The notes under the pieces were generated by a model. It worked only from the letters and a program-made list of their open reading frames with translations, was not told the origin of the DNA and did not search any database. A DNA stretch of 64,000 nt from Roseomonas gilardii subsp. gilardii (GTDB lineage: Bacteria > Pseudomonadota > Alphaproteobacteria > Acetobacterales > Acetobacteraceae). This document shows positions 1 through 10,779 of the stretch, piece by piece (the first letter of the stretch is position 1; every line of letters begins with the position of its first letter). The stretch lies in assembly GCF_023078375.1 (NCBI RefSeq), contig NZ_CP095554.1, positions 2,158,501 to 2,222,500 of the forward strand, read 5' to 3'. The translations under genes were made by a program, and so were the position numbers.

Positions 1-117
1 GTCCTGGAATTCCATGTGCCGGGTCCGGTCGGAAGGGAAGGGCGCGCAGCATGGTCCTGGTGCGCGGGGCTGGCCAGGGGTTGCCATCCCTGCAAAGCCA
101 GCGGGGCAGGGGCGCAT

Positions 118-130
118 GCAATTAGATTGC
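118..130. promoter_or_regulatory. Putative MarR operator (5-3-5 palindrome)
   Basis: GCAAT-TAG-ATTGC is a perfect inverted repeat lying 32 bases before the marR ATG. A second, weaker repeat (GCTA-CCTAT-TAGC, 129-141) follows. MarR proteins usually bind short palindromes in their own promoters, so autoregulation of the exporter operon is inferred. The surrounding DNA is more A/T-rich than the flanks, as expected of a promoter. Confidence 0.45.
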
Positions 131-162
131 TACCTATTAGCTGCGTCCCTAGCTACCCGTCC

Positions 163-659
163 ATGTGCAGCGAGCGATCCCGTCTGGCCGCCGAGTTCGG
201 GCGAGACCTTTTCCGCGCCGGCCAGGTCTGGCGGCGGGAGATGGATCTTGGCATGCGCCGTCTCGGCCTGTCGGACGGGACCTGGCGGCCGCTGCTCTAT
301 CTGGGCCGCATGGGCGGCGGCATCCGGCAGACGGATCTGGCCGGTGCCCTGGGAATCGAGGGGGCTTCGCTGGTGCGTCTGCTGGATGCGCTGGAACGGG
401 GGGCCTGCTGCGCCGGCATCCCGATCCGGAAGACCGGCGTTCCAAGGTCCTGCAACTGACCGGGACGGGGCGGGAGACGGTGGAGCAGATCGAGAGCGCC
501 TATGAGAGCGTCAGCCAGCGCCTGCTCGCCCAGATCGACGAACAGGAGCTGGAGCAGTGCCTCCGCGTGTTCCACAAGGTCGAACTGTCCCTGCGCGGCC
601 CCGCCAATGGCCCGGTTGATGGCCCCGGCGGCGGTCCTGGCGGAGGGATGGAGGCATGA
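163..659 (+). pseudogene. MarR family transcriptional regulator, frame broken at a G6 tract
   Basis: This is a winged-helix repressor of the MarR type, probably controlling the exporter genes that follow. The start ATG at 163 opens a frame with MarR-like helices and the segment RQTDLAGALGIEGASLVRLLDALER. At the G6 run 398-403 the match moves to another frame, which continues with GGLLRRHPDPEDRRSKVLQL, the typical wing of the family (DPxDRR). One extra G would restore a protein of about 165 residues. The stop overlaps the next start (ATGA at 656-659), so the genes are translationally coupled. It may be a sequencing indel, a pseudogene or a slippage switch. Confidence 0.8.
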
Positions 660-2823
660 GCGCGGCGGAGGGCAGCGCCGGCACGGCGCGCAGCGACGTT
701 ACCGGCGCGGACAGCACGGCGGGCGGCATCCTGGCCGCCATGGGCCGCCGCTTCCGGCCGCGCATGCCCACATGGCTCGCGGGCTGGGGCCATGTGCTCC
801 GCACCCTGCTGGCCTTCACCATCGCGCTCTATGCCGCCTATGCGCTGGAACTCGACAGCCCCTCCTCGGCCGGCATGACGGTGCTGATCGTGGCCAGCGC
901 CTCGCGCGGCGCGGTGCTGTCCAAGAGCCTCTACCGCGTCCTCGGCACCCTGGCCGGGGCGCTGGCCTCCATCATCCTGGTGGCCTGGTTCGCCCAGGCG
1001 CCCTGGCTCTTCATCCTGGGCTTCGCCGTCTGGCTGGGGGTCTGTACCTTCGCCGCCTCGCTCCTGCGCTATTTCCGCAGCTATGGTGCCGTTCTGGCCG
1101 GCTATACCATCGCCCTGATCGCCCTGGCGGCGGTGCAGGACCCGGACAACATCTTCCATCTGGCGGCCGCCCGCCTCGCGGTCGTCACCCTCGGTGTCTC
1201 CGTCACGGCGGTGGTCTTCCTGGTCACCGACACCGGGCCGGACCGGGCGCAGGTCCGTGCCGGGATCATGCGCCTCGTGGCGGCGGTCGGCGCGGTCACG
1301 CGTCAGGCCATGGCGCAGGAGGATGTCGCGCTGGTGCGGGTGGCGCGCAGCAAGGTGGCCGAACAGCTCAGCGCCCTGGACCAGACGGTCGAGTTCGTCT
1401 CGGTCGAGGACAGCGGCTTCGGCCGCCATGCCGACGGCGTGCGGCTGGCCGTGGCGGAGCTCTTCGCCGTGCTGACGGCCGGGCAGCGCACCGGGCGGCT
1501 CCTGGCCGATCCGGAACTGGCCCGCGACCCCCGCGTGGCGGAGACCCGCGGGAGGATGATCGCGCTGCTGGAGCGGCTGGCCGCGCTGACGCCCGGCGCG
1601 CCCTTCGAGGAACTGCGGGACGACATCCGTGTGGCGCAGGACGGCACCTCGCAGGCCGCCGCGCAGTGCCGGGACCTGCCGGTGCTGGTGGCGCTGGAGC
1701 GGGCGGATGCGATGCTGCGGCAGCTCGTGCGGATCATGGACACCCTCGCGGCCCTTCGCGACGACCGTCCCCGCGCGCCGGCGCTGCGCCTGAAGATCTA
1801 CGCCAACCCGGTCACGGCCCTGCGCAACGGCGGCCGCGCGGCGCTGGCGGTCTTTCTCGGGGGCGCCTTCTGGCTGATCAGCGGCTGGTCCTCGGGCGCC
1901 AACATCCTGACCATGATCGGGCCCATCTGCGCGCTCATGGCCACCACGGACAGTGCGGCGGCGGCCAGCGTCACCTTCTTCAAGGGGCTGGCCGTGGCCA
2001 TCCCGGCCGGGCTGATCGTCGGCTACGCGTTGCTGCCGATGGCCAACAGCTTCGTCCTGCTGATGGTCTGCCTCCTGCCCTTCCTCACCATCGCCCTGCG
2101 GCTGAGCCAGAAGCCCCGGACCATGGGGCAGGCGACGGCTTTCCAGATCTTCTTCATGGCCACGATTTCCCCGGGCAACCCCATGAACTACCAGCTCGCC
2201 ACGGCTCTCGACGGCGGCTTCGCCAATCTTATCGGCGGCTTCTGCGCTGTCCTGGCCTTCCGCATCCTGCTGCCGCCCGATCCTGTGGCGGAGGCCCGTG
2301 TCCTGCAGCGTTCCCTGGTGCGGGCGGTGCGCCGCCTGTCCGGCGGAAAGCTGATGCCCTGGCTGGTCTGGGAGCATCTGCAGCACCAGAAGCTGGTCCG
2401 CCTGTCGCGGCGGCTGGCGGCGGTGGCGCCGGCGCGGCGCGGCGATGCCATCAGCGATGGCGGCAGCGCGGTGCTGATCGGGCGGGCGCTGATCCGCGCC
2501 CGGCTGGTCGCCCTCCATCCGGAGATGCCGCCCGCCGGGGCCGCCATCGTGGCGCGGGCGGTGCGGGCCTTCGGGCGCATTGCCTCCGCGCCGGCCGAGG
2601 TCGCCGCCGAGGCGCGGCGGGCCTCCCTGGAACTGGCGGCGCTGGAAGGGGCGAATGCGGCGGTCTTCCATGCCGCCGCCATGTTCAGCGAGGCTGCCTC
2701 GATCCTGGAGGAACGCGCGCATTTCTTCCTGATCGGCCAGGACTGGCTGGCGGAGAGACCGCGCGGGGAAGGGGGGGCGGAGGGACGGGCGCCCCGGCCG
2801 CCTTGGCGAAGGGGGCGGCCTGA
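656..2823 (+). CDS. FUSC family inner-membrane transporter (aromatic-acid/fusaric-acid exporter type), C-terminal frame uncertain
   Basis: The protein is predicted to be the membrane component of a proton-driven exporter of aromatic acids or related compounds, like AaeB or FusB. It has two hydrophobic blocks, roughly residues 45-190 and 390-540, separated by a long soluble domain, which is the FUSC layout. The start overlaps the marR stop. The reading frame does not stop at its end: it runs on across the DUF1656 gene into HlyD. A neighbouring frame stops at TGA 2821-2823, overlapping the DUF1656 ATG by one base, and a single missing G in the G7 run 2771-2777 would join the two. The restored length is about 722 residues, normal for the family. 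The alternative, a real FUSC-HlyD fusion through an out-of-frame DUF1656 gene, is much less likely. Confidence 0.82.
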
Positions 2824-3017
2824 TGCTCGCGGAAATCAATATCGGCGGCGTCTATCTGGCGCCGATCGTGATCGAGGGGCTGGTCGCCCTGGCGATCTTC
2901 GCCCTTTGCCGTTTCGTCCTGGGCCGCCTGGGCGTGCTGAGCCGCATCTGGCATCCGGCGCTATTCGAGGTCTGCCTGTTCCTGTCCATTGTCTCCCTGC
3001 TCGTGCTCCTCCGGTAG
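2823..3017 (+). CDS. DUF1656 small membrane protein (exporter accessory, AaeX-like)
   Basis: This 64-residue protein starts MLAEINIGGVYLAPIV and has two hydrophobic helices. It matches the DUF1656/AaeX family, which is almost always encoded between a FUSC exporter subunit and an HlyD adaptor, as here. Its role in the pump is not established. The ATG at 2823 overlaps a TGA of the upstream frame by one base, and a G-rich stretch a few bases upstream serves as the ribosome-binding site. HlyD begins 5 bases after its stop. Confidence 0.85.
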   Translation: MLAEINIGGVYLAPIVIEGLVALAIFALCRFVLGRLGVLSRIWHPALFEVCLFLSIVSLLVLLR

Positions 3018-3022
3018 AGAAA

Positions 3023-3943
3023 ATGAGATTCCTTCAATCCGCCTTCCGAGTCCTGATCACCCTTGTGGCGGTGGGCGTCGCCGGGGTCCTCGTGGTGATG
3101 CTGTGGCAATCCTACATGCTCTCCCCCTGGACCAGGGACGGACGCGTGCAGGTGCAGGTCGTGAACGTCGCCTCCGAGGTGGCGGGCACGGTCGTGGATG
3201 TCCCGGTGCGGGACAACCAGTTCGTCCACAAGAACGACGTGCTGTTCCAGGTCGATCCCACCCGTTTCCACCTCGCCGTGGCGCAGGCCCAGGCCGCGCT
3301 GGAAAGCGCGCAGAACCAGTTGAGCTTCGCCCAGTCCGAATCCCGGCGGCAGCAGCGGCTGACGGTCTATGCCTCGGAGGAGGCCAGGGAGAAGGCGGAG
3401 AACACCATGCGGGTGGCCCAGGCCTCGCTGGACCAGGCCCAGGTGGCGCTGGACGTGGCCAAGCTGAACCTCGCGCGGTCGACCGTGATTTCCCCGGTGA
3501 ACGGCTATGTCACGCATCTGCGGCTGCGGGCGGGTGCCTATGTCAATGCGGGCGTCGCGCAGTTGGCCGTGGTGGATTCGGATTCCTTCTGGATCGAGGG
3601 GTATTTCGAGGAGACCAAGCTGCATGCGATCCGCCCCGGCGACCCCGCCCGGATCCGGCTGATGGGCTATGACACGCCCTTCGCGGGGCAGGTGGAGAGC
3701 ATCGGGCGCGGCATCGCGGATGCCAACGACGCCACCAACAGCCGCGGCCTGCCGGCGGTGAACCCGGTCTTCACCTGGGTCCGGCTGGCGCAGCGCATCC
3801 CCGTCCGGGTGTCGTTCAAGGAGCTGCCGCCGGATGTGGTCCTGGTGGCGGGCATGACGGCCTCGATCGATATCGGGCCGGAAGGCGAACAGCGTTCCGG
3901 CCTGGGCGGCCGGATGCTGGAATGGGTGAGGGACAATATGTGA
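3023..3943 (+). CDS. HlyD/AaeA family periplasmic adaptor (membrane fusion protein)
   Basis: This 306-residue adaptor would link the FUSC pump to an outer-membrane channel. It has one N-terminal transmembrane helix (about residues 8-28), a biotinyl-lipoyl half-motif (VASEVAGTVVDVPVRDNQ), a helical hairpin rich in A, Q and E (about 85-155), the second lipoyl half with STVISPVNGYVTHLRLRAG, and a beta-barrel domain ending in VLVAGMTASIDI. The sequence reads as AaeA type. ATG 3023 is chosen because it follows the DUF1656 stop by 5 bases and begins directly before the anchor helix. A bidirectional hairpin ends the operon about 25 bases downstream. Confidence 0.9.
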   Translation: MRFLQSAFRVLITLVAVGVAGVLVVMLWQSYMLSPWTRDGRVQVQVVNVASEVAGTVVDVPVRDNQFVHKNDVLFQVDPTRFHLAVAQAQAALESAQNQLSFAQSESRRQQRLTVYASEEAREKAENTMRVAQASLDQAQVALDVAKLNLARSTVISPVNGYVTHLRLRAGAYVNAGVAQLAVVDSDSFWIEGYFEETKLHAIRPGDPARIRLMGYDTPFAGQVESIGRGIADANDATNSRGLPAVNPVFTWVRLAQRIPVRVSFKELPPDVVLVAGMTASIDIGPEGEQRSGLGGRMLEWVRDNM

Positions 3944-3966
3944 CGCCCGCCCGCCGGAGGGCATGA

Positions 3967-4001
3967 AAAAGGGCTGTCCGCCGGTGGCGGACAGCCCTTT
4001 T
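3967..4001. terminator. Bidirectional rho-independent terminator
   Basis: A perfect 16-bp stem (AAAAGGGCTGTCCGCC and its complement) with a 3-base loop ends in T4 on the plus strand and equally in T4-T5 on the minus strand. It lies between two convergent genes and can stop transcription from both sides. Confidence 0.92.
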
Positions 4002-4019
4002 CCGTGTCTGGTGCGCCGG

Positions 4020-5420
4020 TCAGCGGCCGGTGAGGATCCGCTCCACCAACTGCTTCACCGTCGGGATGAAGCCGTTGGAATAGAAGGGGTCCTGCCCGAA
4101 GCGATAGGCGTTGTGCCCCGAGAACATGAGATTGTGCTCCGGGTCGCCGCCATGGGCGATGTCCTGCAGCGTCTTCTGGATGCAGAAGCTGCGCGGGTCG
4201 GCCTTCTTGCCGTTGCTGAAATCCGGCTCGTGCTGCGACCAGTTGGAGAAGCGGCACTGCGACAGGCAGCCCATGCAGGCCACCTGATCGGCCAGGATCT
4301 GGCGGGATTCCTCGGGCGTCACGAAGACCAGCGTGTCGTCCGGGGTGCGCAGGGCCTCGGTGAAGCCCTCGCTCTCCCATTGCTGCACATGCTCCAGGTC
4401 GCCAGGCACGAGATAGACCGGGCGCTTGCGCGGGCCGACGCCGTAGCGGGCGGAGTGCTCCCCGATCGCCTCGGAGGTATAGGCCACCTGCCGGTGCGAG
4501 CGCCCCTCCAGGCCATGGAGGAAGTCGTTGCGGACGGCGGAGGAATAGAAGCCGGTCGGCGAGAAGTTCTGCAGCGACACGTCGCCGGGCTTCAGCGTCA
4601 GCAGGCGCTGCTTCCAGGCATCGGGGATCGGGCTTTCCTGCGTCACCAGCGGGCGGGTGCCGAACTGGAAGGCGATGGGGCCGAGCTCCGGATTGTCGAT
4701 CCAGTCCTCCCATTCCTCCAGCCACCAGACGCCGCCGGCCATGATGATCGGCACGTCGCCCAGGCCGAACTGGCGCATCTGCTCGCGCAGCTTCAGCACG
4801 CGGGGGAAGGGGTCCTCCGGCCTGCGCGGGTCCTCGCTGTTGGACAGGCCGTTATGGCCGCCCGCCAGCCAGGGGTCCTCGTAGACCACGCCGCCCAGCC
4901 AGTCCTGGGCCTTGTGGTAGGCGCGCTTCCACAGGGCGCTGAAGGCGCGGGCGGAGGAGACGATCGGGTAGTAGTGGACGCGGTATTCCCGGGCGATCTC
5001 GCTGAGCTTGTAGGGCATGCCCGCGCCGCAGGTGACGCCGTGGACGAGGCCCTTGGCCCCCTCCAGCACGCCGCGCAGCACACGCTCCGCGCCGCCCATC
5101 TCCCACAGCACGTTGACATGGACGCGGCCCTGGCCGTTGGAGCGCTCATGCGCCTCCCGCGCCTGGGCGATGCCGCCGGCGATGCCGTACTGCACCAGTT
5201 CCTCATGTCTCTCGCGGCGGGTGGAGCCGTGATAGACCTGGGGGACGACATGGCCCTCGGCGTCATAGCTGTCGGCATTGACGCCGGAGAAGGTGCCCAC
5301 GCCCCCGGCCTCGGCCCAGCCGCCGCAGGACGCACCATTGGTGGCGGAAACACCCTTTCCACCCTCGACGAGGGGGAGGACGTCCACGCCTCCCATGCGT
5401 ATTGCGTTGATCGCCTTCAC
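4020..5420 (-). CDS. NAD(P)H-dependent flavin oxidoreductase, nitronate monooxygenase-like, with cysteine-rich extension
   Basis: This 466-residue protein resembles FMN-binding nitronate monooxygenase/2-nitropropane dioxygenase enzymes, which fold as TIM barrels. The N-terminus MKAINAIRMGGVDVLPLVEG, the segment VTCGAGMP and the barrel strand VPIIMAGGVWW support this. It is longer than the usual 320-380 residues. The extra C-terminal part holds CMGCLSQC near residues 381-388 and another cysteine in SFCIQKTL, which could bind a metal or Fe-S cluster (inference). It stands alone, convergent with the exporter operon. The substrate cannot be told from sequence. Confidence 0.8.
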   Translation of the reverse strand: MKAINAIRMGGVDVLPLVEGGKGVSATNGASCGGWAEAGGVGTFSGVNADSYDAEGHVVPQVYHGSTRRERHEELVQYGIAGGIAQAREAHERSNGQGRVHVNVLWEMGGAERVLRGVLEGAKGLVHGVTCGAGMPYKLSEIAREYRVHYYPIVSSARAFSALWKRAYHKAQDWLGGVVYEDPWLAGGHNGLSNSEDPRRPEDPFPRVLKLREQMRQFGLGDVPIIMAGGVWWLEEWEDWIDNPELGPIAFQFGTRPLVTQESPIPDAWKQRLLTLKPGDVSLQNFSPTGFYSSAVRNDFLHGLEGRSHRQVAYTSEAIGEHSARYGVGPRKRPVYLVPGDLEHVQQWESEGFTEALRTPDDTLVFVTPEESRQILADQVACMGCLSQCRFSNWSQHEPDFSNGKKADPRSFCIQKTLQDIAHGGDPEHNLMFSGHNAYRFGQDPFYSNGFIPTVKQLVERILTGR

Positions 5421-5599
5421 GGCAGGCTATCCTGAATTCCTGGAACGGGGACCCGATATGGACCGGGCGCCCTCCCGAATCGAGAGGAAATGCGACCGGC
5501 CTTCACCGTTTTGTAAGATTGCCGGGGGAAATCGCCATGCCGGGGCCGGCGGAGGGGGCAGTCCCCCTTCCGCGAACCCGTGCCGCGAGGCCCGGAATG

Positions 5600-5633
5600 G
5601 GGCCTGCCCTTCCCCTGGAGGCCGGGCAGGCCC
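5600..5633 (-). terminator. Hairpin downstream of pnp
   Basis: A perfect 10-bp inverted repeat (GGGCCTGCCC and its complement) with a 14-base spacer lies 10 bases past the pnp stop codon. There is no T tract after it on the minus strand, so it may act as an RNA 3' end stabiliser or a weak terminator. Confidence 0.5.
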
Positions 5634-5643
5634 TGCGACGGTC

Positions 5644-7872
<2,229 letters not shown>

Positions 7873-8269
7873 GCGGTCGTCCTAATGCGCCCCGCCGCCG
7901 GGCCTGATGGCCGGCGGGCAGGGCTGTGGATGCGACGCGGGACGGTGCGGCTGGGACGGTCGGCAGCCCGGGAATTCGGGTGCCCGGCGTCTCGGGCGGC
8001 ATGGAAGGCCGCGATAGTGGGGCGGCGGGGAACCATGTGGCCGGAAACGCCGCGGCGCGGCTCGTCCATATGCACCACCGCGTGCGCGGAAGTGGGGAGC
8101 GGCCGGAAGCCGCACCCTTGAGCCGGGCTATATGCCTTCGTCCGGTGCGGATTGCCAGTCCCAATGTCTGAGGGGTTGCGATGGCGGGCGGGGCATCCGG
8201 CCCCCACCCGGCCGGGGCTTCCCGCCGGACCGGCACCGCCAGTCCGGCGGGAAGCCTGCGGCAGGCGGC
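7873..8269. other. Gene-free stretch upstream of pnp
   Basis: No convincing gene was found in these 397 bases. Minus-strand open frames here are low-complexity R/P/G sequence typical of G+C shadows. The stretch should hold the pnp promoter and leader. A TATAGC hexamer on the minus strand near 8129-8134 could be a -10 element, but no good -35 sequence was seen. PNPase often controls its own leader; no clear leader hairpin was identified. Confidence 0.4.
8217..8255 (-). terminator. Hairpin after the entericidin gene
   Basis: A perfect 14-bp stem (GCTTCCCGCCGGAC and its complement) with an 11-base loop starts 15 bases after the entericidin stop. It lacks a T run, so it is a probable but not classical terminator. 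Confidence 0.6.
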
Positions 8270-8422
8270 CTACGGCTTGGCGCGATCGGCGCCACGGGTG
8301 ACGGCATTGCCGACCGCCGAGACATCCTCGCCGGCGCCCGACACGGTGTTGCAGGCGCTGAGCAGGGTGGCGGACCCGAGCAGCAGGCAGGCGGTCACGA
8401 AGGCCGCGACGGTTCTGGACAT
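8270..8422 (-). CDS. Entericidin A/B family lipoprotein
   Basis: This 50-residue precursor has a signal peptide and lipobox (LLSAC, cysteine near residue 24) and a short mature part, CNTVSGAGEDVSAVGNAVTR, that is characteristic of the entericidin family (usual length 40-55). Entericidins are small cell-envelope lipoproteins first described as an antidote/toxin pair linked to stationary-phase lysis; only one copy is present here. ATG 8422 is chosen because AGGAG lies about 10 bases upstream and the signal peptide starts there; the frame is open further upstream without meaning. Confidence 0.9.
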   Translation of the reverse strand: MSRTVAAFVTACLLLGSATLLSACNTVSGAGEDVSAVGNAVTRGADRAKP

Positions 8423-8547
8423 GATGCGAAACTCCTCTGAACGACGGAATCGGAACAAGGAGCCGCGGGGGCTGAAGCCCTCCGGCGCGATCAGCAACAT
8501 TTCGGGCGCCGCCGGGTTTCACGCTGCTTCCGGCCGCGGGGCCGGGA

Positions 8548-9071
8548 TCAGTCCATCAGGTCGGCGGGGGTCACGAATCGCACAAGGCGGCCACCACCGG
8601 CGGAGAGCCGGTCCCAGGGCCCCTCCACCGTGAATTCGGTCAGGGCGGCGGTGGGATAGCCCTCGGCGATCCGGCGCGCGTCTTGCCGCGAATCCTCCAG
8701 CGCCAAGCGGCCGAGGAGCTTCAGGGCGAGCTCGTGCATCCCGGGATTGTGCCCGATCATCAGCAGGCAGCGCGTCTCCTCCGGGACGAGGTGGATGGCT
8801 TCCAGCATCGTATCGGGCGTGGCGAGATAGAGGCTGTCCGTGGCCTCGATCCTGGGCTGGCCCGGGAGGGGGAGAGCGTCTCCAGCGTCTGCAGCGTGCG
8901 GCGGGCGGAGGAGACCAGCACCAGGTCGGGCGCCAGTTGCAGCTTGTGGAAAAGCTGGGCGACGGCGGCCGCGGCTTTCCTGCCGCGGCTGTTCAGCGGC
9001 CGGGCATGGTCGGAAAGCGCCGGGTCGTCCCAGGAGGACTTCGCGTGGCGGAGCAGCAGAAGCCGTCGCAT
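8548..9071 (-). pseudogene. SixA-like histidine phosphatase, frame broken at a G5 tract
   Basis: The product would be a histidine phosphatase of the SixA type, which removes phosphate from phosphohistidine in phosphorelay proteins. The N-terminal part, MRRLLLLRHAKSSWDDPALS, carries the catalytic RHAKSSWDD motif. The second conserved part, CLLMIGHNPGMHELALKLLG, lies in a different frame. The frames meet at the run of five C on the coding strand (plus-strand G 8868-8872); one extra C would give TLSPLPGQPRIEATDSLYLA and a normal 174-residue protein. It diverges from the smo operon. It may be a sequencing error or a broken gene. Confidence 0.82.
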
Positions 9072-9389
9072 GGATGTGAGAATGCCATGTCCCGGATGCG
9101 ATGTCGCCCCCCTGCCGGCGCTTCTCTTGCCGCCCGGGCCTCGCCCGTCCCGCAGCCCCGTGGCACCAGGACCCGGCGGTTTTTGCAATGCAGCGGCAGT
9201 TTTCGCGGTAGCAGCGAGGGGCGGCGCAATAACATATGCCTGATCTGTGAATGCCGCGCCGGACCAGTCCGGTGCATGGATCGTGCTGCAACTTGACGGG
9301 AAATGATGGAGGTGGGACGAATTCTGCCGCGCCAGGGCACCGTTCTTGGACGTCCATGAACAGCACAAGAAAATGTGAGGATGAGACCG
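9072..9389. other. Divergent promoter region between sixA-like gene and smoE
   Basis: No gene was found. The segment should contain promoters for the two divergent genes. It is less G+C-rich around 9225-9260 and 9340-9380. No operator could be assigned with confidence and no polyol-operon regulator gene is next to it. Confidence 0.4.
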
Positions 9390-10736
9390 ATGGCCTCCAT
9401 GCGTCCACGCGGCGGGATCACGGTGCCGGTCGCGGCCTTTTCGCTGGCCACGCTCGCGGGCCTGGCCTTCGGGGGCACGGCCCTGGCCCAGACCACGCTG
9501 ACCATCGCCACGGTCAACAACGGCGACATGGTGGTGATGCAGCGGCTTTCCGCGAAGTTCGAGCAGCAGCACCCCGACATCAAGCTGCGCTGGGTGGTGC
9601 TGGAGGAGAACGTGCTGCGCCAGCGCGTGACCACCGACATCGCGACCAAGGCCGGCCAGTTCGACATCATGACCATCGGCAACTACGAGGTGCCGATCTG
9701 GGCCAAGCAGGGCTGGCTGGAGCCGATGGAGAACCTGCCGGCCAGCTATGACGTCGATGACCTGCTGAAGCCGGTCCGCGAGGGCCTCACCTACGAGAAC
9801 AAGCTCTACGCGCTGCCTTTCTATGGCGAGAGCGCCATGACCTATTACCGCAAGGACCTGTTCCAGAAGGCCGGCATCACCATGCCGGAGCAGCCGACCT
9901 ATGACCAGGTGAAGGAGGCGGCGGCCAAGATCACCGACAAGCCGAACCAGGTCTTCGGCATCTGCCTGCGCGGCAAGCCGGGCTGGGGCGAGAACATGGC
10001 CTATGTCACCTCGCTGGTGACGACCTTCGGCGGCCAGTGGTTCGACATGAACTGGAAGACCACGATCGACACGCCGGAATGGCACAAGGCCATCACCTAT
10101 TATGGCGACGTGCTGAAGAATTACGGCCCGCCGGGCGCTACCTCGAACGGCTTCAACGAGAACCTCGCCCTGACGGCGGGTGGGCGCTGTGGCATGTGGA
10201 TCGATTCCACCGTGGCGGCCGGCCTGCTCTACGACACGAAGCAGTCGCAGGTGGCCGACAAGATCGCCTTCGCCCCGATCCCGGTGGGCGACTTCAAGGG
10301 TGGCCCGACCTGGCTCTGGAGCTGGAACCTGGGCATCCCCGCTTCCTCGAAGCAGAAGGAGGCGGCGAAGACCTTTACCACCTGGGCGACCTCGAAGGAG
10401 TACATCCAGCTCGTCGCGCAGGAGAATGGCTGGGTCGCCGTTCCGCCCGGCACGCGCCGCTCCACCTATGAGAACCCGGACTACCAGAAGGCCGCGCCCT
10501 TCGCCTCCTTCGTGCTGAAGGCGATCGAGACCGCGAACCCGAACGGCAGCACGAAGAACCCACGCCCCTATACCGGTGCGCAGTTCGTGGCGATCCCGGA
10601 ATTCCAGGGCATCGGCACGCAGGTGGGGCAGACGGTGGCGGCCACGCTGACGGGGCAGATGAGTGTCGATGCGGCGCTGAAGGCGGCGCAGTCGGCCACC
10701 GACCGCACCATGCGCCAGGCTGGCTACGGGCGTTGA
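9390..10736 (+). CDS. smoE: Polyol (sorbitol/mannitol) ABC transporter, periplasmic substrate-binding protein
   Basis: This is the solute-binding component of a type I carbohydrate ABC importer (family 1 binding protein). It has a signal peptide ending at TALAQ and a mature start TTLTIATVNNGDMVVMQRLS. The segment GGRCGMWIDSTVAAGLLYD is typical of polyol-binding SmoE/MtlE proteins. It heads a tight operon with two permeases, an ATPase, xylulokinase and mannitol dehydrogenase, which is why sorbitol/mannitol/arabitol is proposed. ATG 9390 is chosen because GAGG lies 9 bases upstream; in-frame ATG 9381 and GTG 9375 are possible. Confidence 0.88.
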   Translation: MASMRPRGGITVPVAAFSLATLAGLAFGGTALAQTTLTIATVNNGDMVVMQRLSAKFEQQHPDIKLRWVVLEENVLRQRVTTDIATKAGQFDIMTIGNYEVPIWAKQGWLEPMENLPASYDVDDLLKPVREGLTYENKLYALPFYGESAMTYYRKDLFQKAGITMPEQPTYDQVKEAAAKITDKPNQVFGICLRGKPGWGENMAYVTSLVTTFGGQWFDMNWKTTIDTPEWHKAITYYGDVLKNYGPPGATSNGFNENLALTAGGRCGMWIDSTVAAGLLYDTKQSQVADKIAFAPIPVGDFKGGPTWLWSWNLGIPASSKQKEAAKTFTTWATSKEYIQLVAQENGWVAVPPGTRRSTYENPDYQKAAPFASFVLKAIETANPNGSTKNPRPYTGAQFVAIPEFQGIGTQVGQTVAATLTGQMSVDAALKAAQSATDRTMRQAGYGR

Positions 10737-10779
10737 TGCTCCTGTCCCCGACATCCTGACACCGCCGCCGGGAGACTGC

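Noticed and set aside
1-53. Minus-strand frame starting at 53 and running off the window
   Set aside because: Only 17 codons are visible, so a gene cannot be claimed.
500-2839. Long minus-strand reading frame opposite the FUSC gene
   Set aside because: It is rich in R, G, H, Q and D and lacks hydrophobic or conserved segments, the usual shadow of a G+C-rich gene.
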